This document shows positions 1-7,308 of a stretch of DNA of 64,000 nt, piece after piece. The first letter of the stretch is position 1. Every line of letters begins with the position of its first letter. The notes under the pieces were generated by a model. That model searched no databases, was not told the DNA's origin, and saw nothing but the letters and a program-made list of their open reading frames with translations. The DNA comes from JAWWPG01 sp033850885 (GTDB lineage Bacteria; Actinomycetota; Actinomycetes; Propionibacteriales; Nocardioidaceae): assembly GCA_033850885.1 (NCBI GenBank), contig JAWWPG010000027.1, positions 62,001 through 126,000 of the forward strand, written 5' to 3'. The position numbers and the translations under genes are program-made.

Positions 1-130
1 CACGTTCCAGCGGCTCGCAACCGGCGCGGATGCTCACGCCGCGTCGGCGGGCGTCGTCGACGAGGGATCGTCTTGCGAAAGGCGGCGCTCAGCGAAAGTG
101 GCTCGAGCGGTAACGTCCAACGCATGCTGA
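1..130 (+). CDS. Possible 3' end of a gene cut by the window edge
   Basis: Reading from base 2, the frame is open to a TGA at 128-130 and encodes about 42 residues beginning TFQRLATGADAHAASAG. The first 20 codons show the high third-position G/C of real genes here; the last 20 are Arg/Ser-rich and unconvincing. No domain can be named from so short a tail. It may equally be non-coding DNA of the accessory region. Confidence 0.25.
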   Translation, partial: TFQRLATGADAHAASAGVVDEGSSCERRRSAKVARAVTSNAC

Positions 131-420
131 AGGAGCTGGTGAACGACGGCCGTGCCGAGCTGGCCAGTCAGGGCTTAGCGCGGGTGACCGGCCACTTCGC
201 GACGCCCGAGGACGAGTGGCAGTGCACCAGCGGTGTAGGCACCGATGACGCGATCCACAGCCGCCCGACCCGGACGCGTCGCAGCGTCGACGGCGGGCCG
301 CGCCAAGTAATCGTCGCGATCACCGGGGGCGCTGGCGGCGGACTGCGTCACACTGGGCGGGCCTTCCGGCACACAAGCAGTGACCTTCGCCCCTGACTGC
401 CGTCGAGGGATTCATCGAGA
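131..420. other. Intergenic stretch, nothing recognised
   Basis: Open frames exist on both strands, but their products are low-complexity Arg/Gly/Thr sequences without recognisable motifs, and none has a convincing ribosome binding site. A GAGGG at 405-409 probably serves the gene that follows. Confidence 0.4.
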
Positions 421-1050
421 GTGGAAGACATGGGCGATGAATTGGCACACGCATCGGTCGACCTGTTCTGGCTTCCGCTTGGGGCGGGAGGCCACTTCGT
501 GCGCTGGAACGGCCGCCTCTACGAATGGTGGTCGGCGCGACGCCAACACCGCCCTACAGCGGACCTGTACCACTGCGGGCTGATGCTCCGCATCGACGAC
601 ATCACGTATGCAGTCGAGATGGGTCCGGTGTGGAACGTCTCCGACGCTGAGCGCGGTGTCCTCACTGAAGGGCCGGTTGGGTCGAAGCGGCTCGGCCGGT
701 TCCGCGCGTTTCGCTATGAGATGCGTTGCTGGCCCGGGGGCTCCATCCCGGACGTAGCCGAAGCAGTCGACAGCCCAGTGCGCACCACCGAAGATCCAGC
801 GAGAGTCGCAGCCGTGCTGGACGTGCTCCGAGAAATTCCGGTGCTGACCTGGGGCAGAGACGAACTGGGCGCAGGCGAGATGTGGAACTCAAATTCTGCG
901 GTTGCTTGGGCGCTGGCGCGCACAGGCCACGACATGGACACGATCGGGCCACCCCCAGGAGGTCGCGCGCCGGGGTGGGCCGCGGGTCTATTGCTCGCGG
1001 ATCGACAGGCGCGGACTATGACCCCGAACCTCGGATCGAGGGGCCGCTGA
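421..1050 (+). CDS. Conserved hypothetical protein, possibly papain-like fold
   Basis: Encodes 209 residues from GTG 421 (ATG at 430 is an alternative; GAGGG at 405-409 fits 421 better). There is no signal peptide or membrane segment, so it should be cytoplasmic. Trp-rich blocks stand out: LYEWWSARR near 37-45, a YHCGLMLRIDD segment near 57-67, and WNSNSAVAWALARTGHD near 160-176 followed by a PPPGGRAPGW stretch. The order 'His in a beta-strand, then Asn/Ser-rich helix' resembles circularly permuted papain/NlpC-like proteins, but I see no clear catalytic Cys in the helix, so this is only a suggestion. It is a single gene in the accessory left end with no functional neighbours. Confidence 0.65.
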   Translation: MEDMGDELAHASVDLFWLPLGAGGHFVRWNGRLYEWWSARRQHRPTADLYHCGLMLRIDDITYAVEMGPVWNVSDAERGVLTEGPVGSKRLGRFRAFRYEMRCWPGGSIPDVAEAVDSPVRTTEDPARVAAVLDVLREIPVLTWGRDELGAGEMWNSNSAVAWALARTGHDMDTIGPPPGGRAPGWAAGLLLADRQARTMTPNLGSRGR

Positions 1051-1191
1051 TCGCGGAGCGAAAGGAAACTGAGGGAACAGCTTCACAGACCCCTCGTCCA
1101 TTTCGAAGGGCGACTCTAAGATCGCCTCCCCCGTCCGAGCGGTCCGCACGCGGCTGATTGACGCGTCGGCCGAGCAACCTGGTGACTGCGT

Positions 1192-1464
1192 TCAAGGCAT
1201 CAGGGCGAACAGCACCTTGACAGCAGTGCGAAGGCTCCGGCGCAGCGCACTCGTGAACGTGGAGCCGCCGGCTCGGGCATCGCGATAGGTCACTACCCCG
1301 AACGTGACCACGCTCACCATGAACGCCGACGCGGCGGCAGCCACGATCGCCAACGGTACCGAGGCAATGGCGCCGAACGCGACCACGACCCCGCTCACCA
1401 TGGCGACAAGGACAGCGACTGCCAAGGTTCGTTGCGGGCGTGGCACGACGTCATTCAAGGTCAT
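1192..1464 (-). CDS. Small two-helix membrane protein
   Basis: About 90 residues when started at the ATG beginning MTLNDVVPRP. Two hydrophobic segments (roughly residues 14-35 and 38-58, rich in Ala/Val) form a helical hairpin, followed by a basic tail with several Arg residues that should be cytoplasmic. No family recognised. An upstream in-frame extension exists but lacks coding character. It stands alone, with no partner gene nearby. Confidence 0.5.
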   Translation of the reverse strand: MTLNDVVPRPQRTLAVAVLVAMVSGVVVAFGAIASVPLAIVAAAASAFMVSVVTFGVVTYRDARAGGSTFTSALRRSLRTAVKVLFALMP

Positions 1465-1886
1465 GCGGGGATGCTCGCACAGACACCGAGGTGTCCGCTG
1501 AACTGTTCGAGCGGACACCGGCCGATCCGCGCGCATACTGCAAGCAGGTCCGCGCGCTTAGCCAGCGTGGGCGGTGTTGCGCGTGGTCTTCGCGCGGCGT
1601 GCTCCGGCTGGCTAGACGCCGGCGACGTGGGCGGGCCGCAATCCGAACCTCATCTGGGGCCGGGCGCTTGGACGGCCAGAGCTTTGAGGGAAGTTTCGAG
1701 CGCCCGCTAAGGCGTCGACCCGAAGGTTCACGTCCGGAGGGCAACTCACTGCGTCGGCTGCGGGCGACGAGCAACCTCTCGTGTGGAATCTCGTTACTAG
1801 CCCATGATTGATGCGAGTGCGACCGACCTTCGTGCCGGGCTCTGTGCGGCATGCCAGAACCCGAAGGGCGACCAGCAGGGAACCCG
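1465..1886. other. 422-bp gap, nothing recognised
   Basis: No frame here has convincing codon bias, start and ribosome binding site. A short plus-strand frame from ATG 1804 encodes a piece with AGLCAACQNPKGD, but it runs into the antisense of the next gene and is not supported. No repeat or strong hairpin noticed. Confidence 0.4.
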
Positions 1887-2831
1887 TTACCCGAGGCGCC
1901 GTAGCGCTGTCTCGATAGCGACCTCGACCCGGGAAGTCATGCCGGGCACATCGACGGGACGGCGCCCAGCGACCTGACTACGGATCCACTTCGGCCCGCT
2001 ATCGTCATAGTGCAGCAGGGCATACAGGTCCCACCACGGATCGAGAGTCACCCCGGCGATCGACTCATAGAGCGACCGAAGCTGCTCCGACCATTCGGGC
2101 GAGTAGAGCGCCGCCAAGTATCGACGACAGTGCCCGACGTCAATCGCGCGCGCCCCCCGATGGATGCCGATCCAGTCGGTCAGTCCAGTAATCCTCCCGC
2201 GCGACCACAGCATGTTGACAGGCAGGAGATCGCAGTGCAGAAAGACGGCAGTGTCCTTTGGCGGCGGCGCCGCCATGACACCAAACGCCGCCTTCCACAC
2301 AGCCGGCTTCTGTGCGTCGACCGGCACTCGAAACCCGTCTAGAGGAGCGATCCAAGAATCCGTCCAAGGTCTGAACATCTTCGCGGGGAGATCGAGGGCA
2401 TGCAGCAATACAGCAAGCTCCGCCATCCTCGTCATCCACGACCGAGGCTCCGCCGGATTGAGACGAAGATGCCCCTGCAACCGTGTCATCAGCAACGATG
2501 GCGCGCCCCCCGTCGAAGCACCAGCAACATCAGTAGCCAGGATGCTCGGAACCGGGAGCCCGCTTCCCGCCACCACCCCAAGGTTGGCGATCTCCTTCTC
2601 CAAGCTCCCCTGCAGACCAAGCCCGCCCGGGTACTGCCGCAGTACGACGAACGTTCGCATTCCACATCGCTCGACAGTCAGCCGATTCACGGCGGAGCAT
2701 ACGCCACCGGTCAATCGGCGACAGCCAACGATGCGACTGCCCCGACCCATCGACGCCGCAACCCAGGCGAGAGTCTCCACCGAGGGCCGACGCTGCCTGA
2801 ACCCGCCATCCCTCCAGTCGCCGTCGGTCAT
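1887..2831 (-). CDS. Aminoglycoside phosphotransferase (APH) family kinase-like protein
   Basis: A 314-residue protein with the C-lobe of the APH/choline-kinase fold, which transfers phosphate from ATP to a small-molecule hydroxyl. The Brenner-type loop is HCDLLPVNMLW, with catalytic Asp near 201 and metal-binding Asn near 206; the DFG-equivalent is TDW near 218-220. The usual His-Gly-Asp is His-Cys-Asp here. The N-lobe carries VVLRQY, common in actinobacterial members. The substrate cannot be read from sequence: it may be an antibiotic, a sugar or another metabolite. The ATG at 2831 was chosen because a TAGCCT box ends 7 bases upstream (leaderless pattern). It stands alone between gene-poor stretches next to a recombinase remnant, so recent acquisition is plausible. 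Confidence 0.75.
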   Translation of the reverse strand: MTDGDWRDGGFRQRRPSVETLAWVAASMGRGSRIVGCRRLTGGVCSAVNRLTVERCGMRTFVVLRQYPGGLGLQGSLEKEIANLGVVAGSGLPVPSILATDVAGASTGGAPSLLMTRLQGHLRLNPAEPRSWMTRMAELAVLLHALDLPAKMFRPWTDSWIAPLDGFRVPVDAQKPAVWKAAFGVMAAPPPKDTAVFLHCDLLPVNMLWSRGRITGLTDWIGIHRGARAIDVGHCRRYLAALYSPEWSEQLRSLYESIAGVTLDPWWDLYALLHYDDSGPKWIRSQVAGRRPVDVPGMTSRVEVAIETALRRLG

Positions 2832-2838
2832 GAGCACG

Positions 2839-2844
2839 AGGCTA
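2839..2844 (-). promoter_or_regulatory. Candidate -10 box, leaderless APH gene
   Basis: TAGCCT on the minus strand, 7 bases before the ATG. No ribosome binding site lies in between. Confidence 0.4.
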
Positions 2845-3165
2845 TTCGTCAGAAGCCCACGACGATGCGAATTTCTAGTCCGCGTGAGGCAGTGACACGG
2901 CTGCTGGATGGCCGTCACCATCCACCGCTTACCACCGACGTCGATCTAGACGCTCCCCGACAATCCATACAAGCACAGGCGAACGCGAACCGAAATGCGG
3001 GACGCCTGCCGTCGTTGTCCAGGAGGTCGCCGCCACGGAGGCACTCAGCGTCCGATCGTCCCGGGAGGGAATCTCAAGAGGGCGCTGAGACTCATGCGGC
3101 AGTGGCGAGACGCCGGCGTCCCGCTGGGGTGTTGGATTCGGGACGGCAGGCGTCCTGACCTCTTG
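2845..3165. other. Gap upstream of the APH gene and downstream of the recombinase remnant
   Basis: A plus-strand frame from 2995 overlaps the antisense of the recombinase and includes LKRALRLMRQWRDAG, but has no supported start or family. I see no confident gene, repeat or terminator. Confidence 0.4.
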
Positions 3166-3779
3166 TCAGCGTTTAGATCTCGACTCCGCGCGGCCGGCTC
3201 TGGCTTCGACGCGTTGACGTTCGATGGCGCGGTAGACGGTGGAGCGGCCGACGCCGAAGAGTTCGGAAACTTCAAGGGTGCTGTACTCGCCGCTGTGCAC
3301 GAGCGAGACTAGGTGTGCTTCTTGGCGGCGGTTGAGCTTGGGCTGCTTGCCACGCAGCCGTCCCTTGGCCTTGGCGACCTTCATACCCTCGCGAGTGCGA
3401 AGGCGGATCAGGTCGGACTCGAACTCGGCCACCATCGCAAGGACGTTGAACAGCAGTCTTCCGACCGCGTCGGTGGGGTCGTAGACGGATCCGCCTAGGC
3501 TCAGGCTGATCTGCGGGGTGGTGAGCTCGTCGGCGATCGCGCGGGCGTGCGGCAGGGACCTGGCGAGGCGGTCGAGCTTGATCACACGAGGGTGTCGCCG
3601 GCTCGGCAGGCCGCGAGTGCTTCGCGCAACCCGGGGCGCTCGCGGTTGGTGCCGGTCAGGCCGTGATCGACGTAGATCCGGTCAGCCTGGACCCCCAGGC
3701 TGGACAGGCCCTCACGTTGGGCGGTGAGGTCTTGTTGATCGGTGGAGCATCGGGCGTACCCGACAAGCAGCGCGCTTAT
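3166..3779 (-). pseudogene. Serine recombinase/resolvase, inactivated twice
   Basis: Remnant of a resolvase/invertase-family recombinase, which cuts DNA through a Ser-phosphate bond. The N-terminal part has the catalytic block GYARCSTDQQDLTAQ (Ser of the YxRxST motif) and ends at GDTLV followed by TGA (3582-3584). The next frame, from GTG 3585, continues exactly where it should with IKLDRLARS, then the dimer helix and a C-terminal helix-turn-helix (STLEVSELFGVGRSTVYRAIER). Intact relatives read GDTLVVxKLDRLARS across this point, so one base has been lost. The expected start, spaced from a good GGAGGT as in relatives beginning MSALLVGYAR, is ATA (3777-3779) instead of ATG. It is either dead or, if the base loss is an assembly error, very poorly initiated. 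It marks former mobile-element activity. Confidence 0.85.
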
Positions 3780-4128
3780 GGCGCACCTCCAGAGCTGGGC
3801 TCGTTCGGACCGCAGGACGTGGCCGGCTCGAGCATCGGGCAGCGCGCCCGACTCCACCATCAAGACGCTCGCCACTCGCGGCTGCAAGAGCAGCACCCCA
3901 GCCGCAACGGGATCGCCGCGGGACACGGCTGGGCGACGTACTGGCAGCACAGGCAGCAGACGTTCGCGAGTCCTCCAAGCGAGCCATGATCGAGACCGGC
4001 CAACGAAAAGAGGCCGTCATGATGGTCACGGTCGATAGTGATCCAGCACCTTGCGTAGATGGCACGACAGTAGGTGCCAACACGCGCTGTCGTGCATTCT
4101 GGAGTGGATCGAGAAGGGAGCCAGCGCC
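3780..4128. other. Gap between recombinase remnant and next gene
   Basis: Contains only the GGAGGT of the recombinase (minus strand, just right of 3779) and the ribosome binding site of the plus-strand gene at 4129. No terminal inverted repeats or res-like sites could be recognised by eye. Confidence 0.4.
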
Positions 4129-4572
4129 ATGCCAGAGTGGGTAACCCCGGTTCTCGCTGCCCTCATCGCGGCTGCGGCAGTCATGGTGACGAATCTCCTA
4201 AACGCTAGAAGCAGCGCGCAACAACGCGAGGACGATCGAGTCGAGCGCGCTGCGGACCGCGATCACGAGATGAATAAGTGGAAGGCGGAACGCGAAGCGG
4301 CACGGCACCAATGGCTCCTCGACCGTCGCGCAGAGGCATACCTCGCGCTTTGGGAGTGGTGCTTTCTAGACCAGCAGGACCCCAAGAAGGCCCAAACTTC
4401 CTGGGGAATAGACGTGCGGCTCAGGGCGTACGCGAGTCGACCGGTCGCTGACGCATACATCGTGTGGTGGAGCGACCCCGATTCGGCCACCGGTGAAGAT
4501 GATCCTAAGTGGCAGGAACTAGTCAAACTCATGAGGAACGACCTCGGCAGTAATGACAACCCCTCGCCATAG
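4129..4572 (+). CDS. Hypothetical membrane-anchored protein with coiled coil
   Basis: 147 residues from an ATG preceded by GAGAAGGGAG. Residues about 5-23 (VTPVLAALIAAAAVMVTNLL) form one membrane helix. A highly charged segment at about 27-65 (QQREDDRVERAADRDHEM and on) is probably a coiled coil. The rest is soluble, with several Trp residues (ALWEWCF, IVWWSD). The layout 'anchor plus coiled coil' recurs in many uncharacterised proteins of phage and accessory islands. Codon use is less G/C-biased than in core genes of the window, suggesting acquisition by transfer. Confidence 0.6.
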   Translation: MPEWVTPVLAALIAAAAVMVTNLLNARSSAQQREDDRVERAADRDHEMNKWKAEREAARHQWLLDRRAEAYLALWEWCFLDQQDPKKAQTSWGIDVRLRAYASRPVADAYIVWWSDPDSATGEDDPKWQELVKLMRNDLGSNDNPSP

Positions 4573-4607
4573 AGGTCCGAACCGACCTTGACCCTGAGGT
4601 AGCCCGG

Positions 4608-4775
4608 GTGCGCGTTCTATGCCCGACCCCACCCGCCGGGTCTGCTTCGCTGGCAACGGCGGGGTGCGAAGCCCCGGTCAGAAGCCGAAGCCCCTCGCGT
4701 TCCATACGAGGTGGTGGGTGAGGGAAGGCCGGACGGGTGAACACGTTTGAACTGTTGGTACGTCTCGTCCGAGTG
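4608..4775 (+). mobile_element. Possible 5' fragment of a group II intron
   Basis: The stretch starts with GTGCG, the usual 5' end of bacterial group II introns. It continues with short stems and the phrases GGTGCGAAGCCCC, AGAAGCCGAAGCCC and GGACGGGTGAAC, which I associate with the structured leader before intron-encoded reverse transcriptases. No reverse transcriptase frame follows, so it would be a truncated remnant. It abuts the broken end of the pseudogene at 4785-5096. The call rests on visual resemblance only. Confidence 0.3.
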
Positions 4776-4784
4776 AGGCTTGGT

Positions 4785-5096
4785 GGGTGCCATGCGCGAG
4801 CGTCGGGTCCGGCCGTAGCCAGCGCGCTGCTCAGTAGCCTTCCGCGGGCGATGACGACCTGGACAACGTCATGCGGCGGCGCGTCGGCGTCGATGACCAG
4901 GTCGAACGCCAGGTAGACGCTGCCTGGCTGGGCCGCTACTTGTCCCGCATAGGCCGGAGGTCATGTGCGACATGGCCGCCGTCGTCCAGCAGTTCCATTC
5001 CAGCGACCGGGCCCAGCCCTGCCAGTCTCGCGACTCGTACGGCGCGAGTACCCGCACCATCTCTGCCACGGCCTGTTCGAGGTCTTGGCGGTCTAT
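4785..5096 (-). pseudogene. Truncated, frameshifted DinB/MDMPI-like gene
   Basis: On the minus strand, one frame gives MVRVLAPYESRDWQGWARS then LEWNCWTTAAMSHMTSGL. A second frame takes over immediately with YAGQVAAQPGSVYLAFDLV, then IDADAPPHDVV and a segment ending LLSSALATAGPDARAWHP. Together they follow the N-terminal half of an actinobacterial maleylpyruvate-isomerase-N/DinB-like family (…DW…LEW.CW.T..H..D.L..YA.Q…). The shift lies near 4960. After AWHP, where relatives continue with a DPEGFAAMG-type segment, the sequence departs from the family near 4785, next to the intron-like fragment. It is a clear relic, not expressed as a full protein. Confidence 0.65.
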
Positions 5097-5133
5097 CGAG
5101 CGGCGGTGCCCGCCTCCTCCGTCGTTCCGCTCG

Positions 5134-6339
5134 CTACCGGACGATCGCGTCGCAGTAGGTGTTCCCCGGGAACACGCCAGCCGTCGGACATGTCTGCCTC
5201 TGCCGGAACTGGTTTGCCTGGCCGAGCCTCTCGACCGTGTTGGGGTAGTTGACGCCGAAGTTCAAGGCGCTCCCGTCCCATGAGTACCACGGGTAGATGC
5301 AGTGTGGGCCACCGTAGCTCGTGCAGTGGGTCGGGCCGACGAACGAGTGGCCGAGCACCTCGGCCTTGCCGCCGGTGTCGGTGACCACGGCCCAGTTCCG
5401 CGGGTGCGAGCCGTTACCGAAGGTGACGTTGAGAATCCGGATCGGCTGCTGGCCGGCCCAGTTGGCGTTGTTGAAGGAGCCGCAGAAGGTCTGGCCCGGG
5501 ACGCAGAACTGGCCGGGATGCTGGCCGTAGAGGTCCGCGTGGCCGATCTCGTACACGAAAGCCATCGGTGTGTCCCAGACGCCGCCCCAGTCAAGAGCAT
5601 TGCCGATCTCCTGCCTGCTGAACTCAGGCGTCAGCGAGCCGTCGCTCGGACTGTTGAGCACGAGCACGCTCGACGTCTCCCCGCTGGTCTCGTCCGTGAC
5701 CTGCTCTCGGTAGGACGCGTCCGGCGACGGAGCCCAAATGTGCACGTCGACGATGTCGCGGGCATGCATGACGAACGGACCCGATCTCGCCGCGTTCTCG
5801 AGCATGCCGTTGAACGCGGCCGGCTCGATGATGTGGCCGTTCCGCTTCATGAGTGTCCAGACGGGTGAGCACGCCGTAAATACGTCGGGCTCGTGCTTGA
5901 GCTGGAAGCCGCCGCCTGGGGTGCACCCCTTGGTGAACGAGTCCGGGTAGAACTGCAACTCCAGGAATCCCTCGCCGCCGATCTTGGCTGGGTTCGTGTC
6001 TTTGACCGTGCCGCCGAACCAGAAAGTGGGCCCGACGCTCGACACCGGGGAGGCGCCGTCTGCCGGCAAGACAACGCGCCACGTGATGTTCTGCGCCGAT
6101 CCTCGCGCGGACGTGACGGGGTCAAGTTCCGGCTCGTCGTGACCGGTGCAGCCTCGCGTGTAGTAGTGATACAGGTCGCCGCCGGCGACATGCGCGAGAC
6201 AGTCGGCAGCGTTGCTCGCGCCCGCGGTGCCCGAGGTGGCCCCCGAGCTGATGCGTGTGCTCGCTGCGCCCGTGGTCGCGCTCAGCCCGAGCACGACCGC
6301 GGAGCCCGCTGCGACTAAGGCAAATCTCATTCCTGTCAT
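5134..6339 (-). CDS. Secreted protein of unknown function
   Basis: 401 residues from an ATG (MTGMRFALVAAGSAVVLGLS) preceded by GAGGAGAG. The first ~28 residues are a Sec-type signal peptide ending near TGAAS, so the protein is exported. The mature part has about ten Cys, several in pairs likely forming disulphides (RGCTGHD, CVPGQTFC, THCTSYGGPHC). Its aromatic-rich beta-type blocks include TFWFGGTVKDTNPAK, ELQFYPDSFTKGC, CSPVWTLMK and HIWAPSPDASY. It resembles large uncharacterised secreted proteins of streptomycetes and relatives; I cannot assign a catalytic motif. Extracellular binding or carbohydrate-related roles are possible but unproven. It is transcribed alone, toward the pseudogene. 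Confidence 0.75.
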   Translation of the reverse strand: MTGMRFALVAAGSAVVLGLSATTGAASTRISSGATSGTAGASNAADCLAHVAGGDLYHYYTRGCTGHDEPELDPVTSARGSAQNITWRVVLPADGASPVSSVGPTFWFGGTVKDTNPAKIGGEGFLELQFYPDSFTKGCTPGGGFQLKHEPDVFTACSPVWTLMKRNGHIIEPAAFNGMLENAARSGPFVMHARDIVDVHIWAPSPDASYREQVTDETSGETSSVLVLNSPSDGSLTPEFSRQEIGNALDWGGVWDTPMAFVYEIGHADLYGQHPGQFCVPGQTFCGSFNNANWAGQQPIRILNVTFGNGSHPRNWAVVTDTGGKAEVLGHSFVGPTHCTSYGGPHCIYPWYSWDGSALNFGVNYPNTVERLGQANQFRQRQTCPTAGVFPGNTYCDAIVR

Positions 6340-6568
6340 CTGCTCTCCTCGCGTTGGCATTGTCTGCCTGTTCTCGCCTCTAAGCCGCGTCCCGTTGAGT
6401 GGTGGAGTCTTCGACACAGTGCCGGGGTCGGTTCTGATCATGCCGTCATGAACCAGGGTTTGGCTACCACCTTGGTGGTTTCCTCACTTTTCGACGTCGC
6501 CCGCCATATCATTCCTCACCGGGTCAGACCCTAGCGACGCGGCAACCTGGACCTCGCACCCACCCTCG

Positions 6569-6574
6569 TAGGCT
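6569..6574 (+). promoter_or_regulatory. Candidate -10 box, leaderless DinB gene
   Basis: TAGGCT, 6 bases before ATG 6581; no ribosome binding site between. Confidence 0.4.
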
Positions 6575-6580
6575 CCGGGC

Positions 6581-7093
6581 ATGCCCCATCACGAGTCCGA
6601 ACCGGAGTATGTCAGCGAGCGCACCCTCATCGGCTCCGAGCGCGAGCAGATAGAGGCGTTCCTCGAGGACAACCGCACCGAGATGCTGGGTCTGCTGGAC
6701 GGTCTCGATGAGGATCAGGCCCGGCGCCGCCTGGTCCCGTCGAAGACCTCGTTGCTGGCGCTCGTCAAGCACGCCGTGTTCGTGGAGAAGGTGTGGTTCC
6801 CCGTCGCGATCGAGGGTCGCAGCCGCGAGAACATCGGCTGCCCCGTCGACGCCGACGCCTCCTTCGACCTCACCGAGGTCGACACCATCGCCTCCGTGAC
6901 CGTTGCCTACCGGGCCGCCGCCCAGGAGTCCCGACGCATTGCCGCCGCCCACGACCTCGACGACCTGGCCCAGCACAACCGCCGCGGCCCGCTCACTCTG
7001 CGTTGGATCCTGGTCCACATGGTCGAAGAACTCGCCCGCCACACTGGCCACGGCGACATTCTGCGCGAGCAGATCCTGGCCGCCGACGGCTGA
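6581..7093 (+). CDS. DinB-fold protein, DUF664 type
   Basis: 170 residues, cytoplasmic. The pattern is that of the four-helix DinB/YfiT/DUF664 superfamily: a first helix EREQIEAFLEDNRTEML, then LLALVKHAVFVEKVWF carrying the first His (near 63), and HMVEELARHTGHGDILRE near 146-163 carrying the remaining metal-ligand-type His residues. Members are metal-dependent, often thiol (mycothiol or bacillithiol) transferases, but most, including DUF664, have no known substrate. The start is chosen by the leaderless TAGGCT spacing. A paralogue lies at 32013-32588. Confidence 0.8.
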   Translation: MPHHESEPEYVSERTLIGSEREQIEAFLEDNRTEMLGLLDGLDEDQARRRLVPSKTSLLALVKHAVFVEKVWFPVAIEGRSRENIGCPVDADASFDLTEVDTIASVTVAYRAAAQESRRIAAAHDLDDLAQHNRRGPLTLRWILVHMVEELARHTGHGDILREQILAADG

Positions 7094-7308
7094 GGTTCGG
7101 GGGACGGGTTTCAGGCATAGGTAGAGCTCGAGGCCTTGAGGACTAGCCGCCATCCCCATGACTACGATCAGCCAGACCCACCAAATCCACGACGATCAGC
7201 CCATCGACCCCGGCCGTATCGGGCAATACTCACTACGTCCAGACAGCTGCACGACCGATGATGAGTCAACACGTGAGCCAGTGGCGAACTCGCGAGGAGT
7301 GATGACGC

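Noticed and set aside
73..396. Plus-strand frame of 107 codons at the left edge
   Set aside because: Low-complexity product, poor start context, no motif.
3582..3585. Programmed ribosomal frameshift in the recombinase
   Set aside because: The start codon is also destroyed (ATA) and no slippery sequence is evident, so ordinary decay is simpler.
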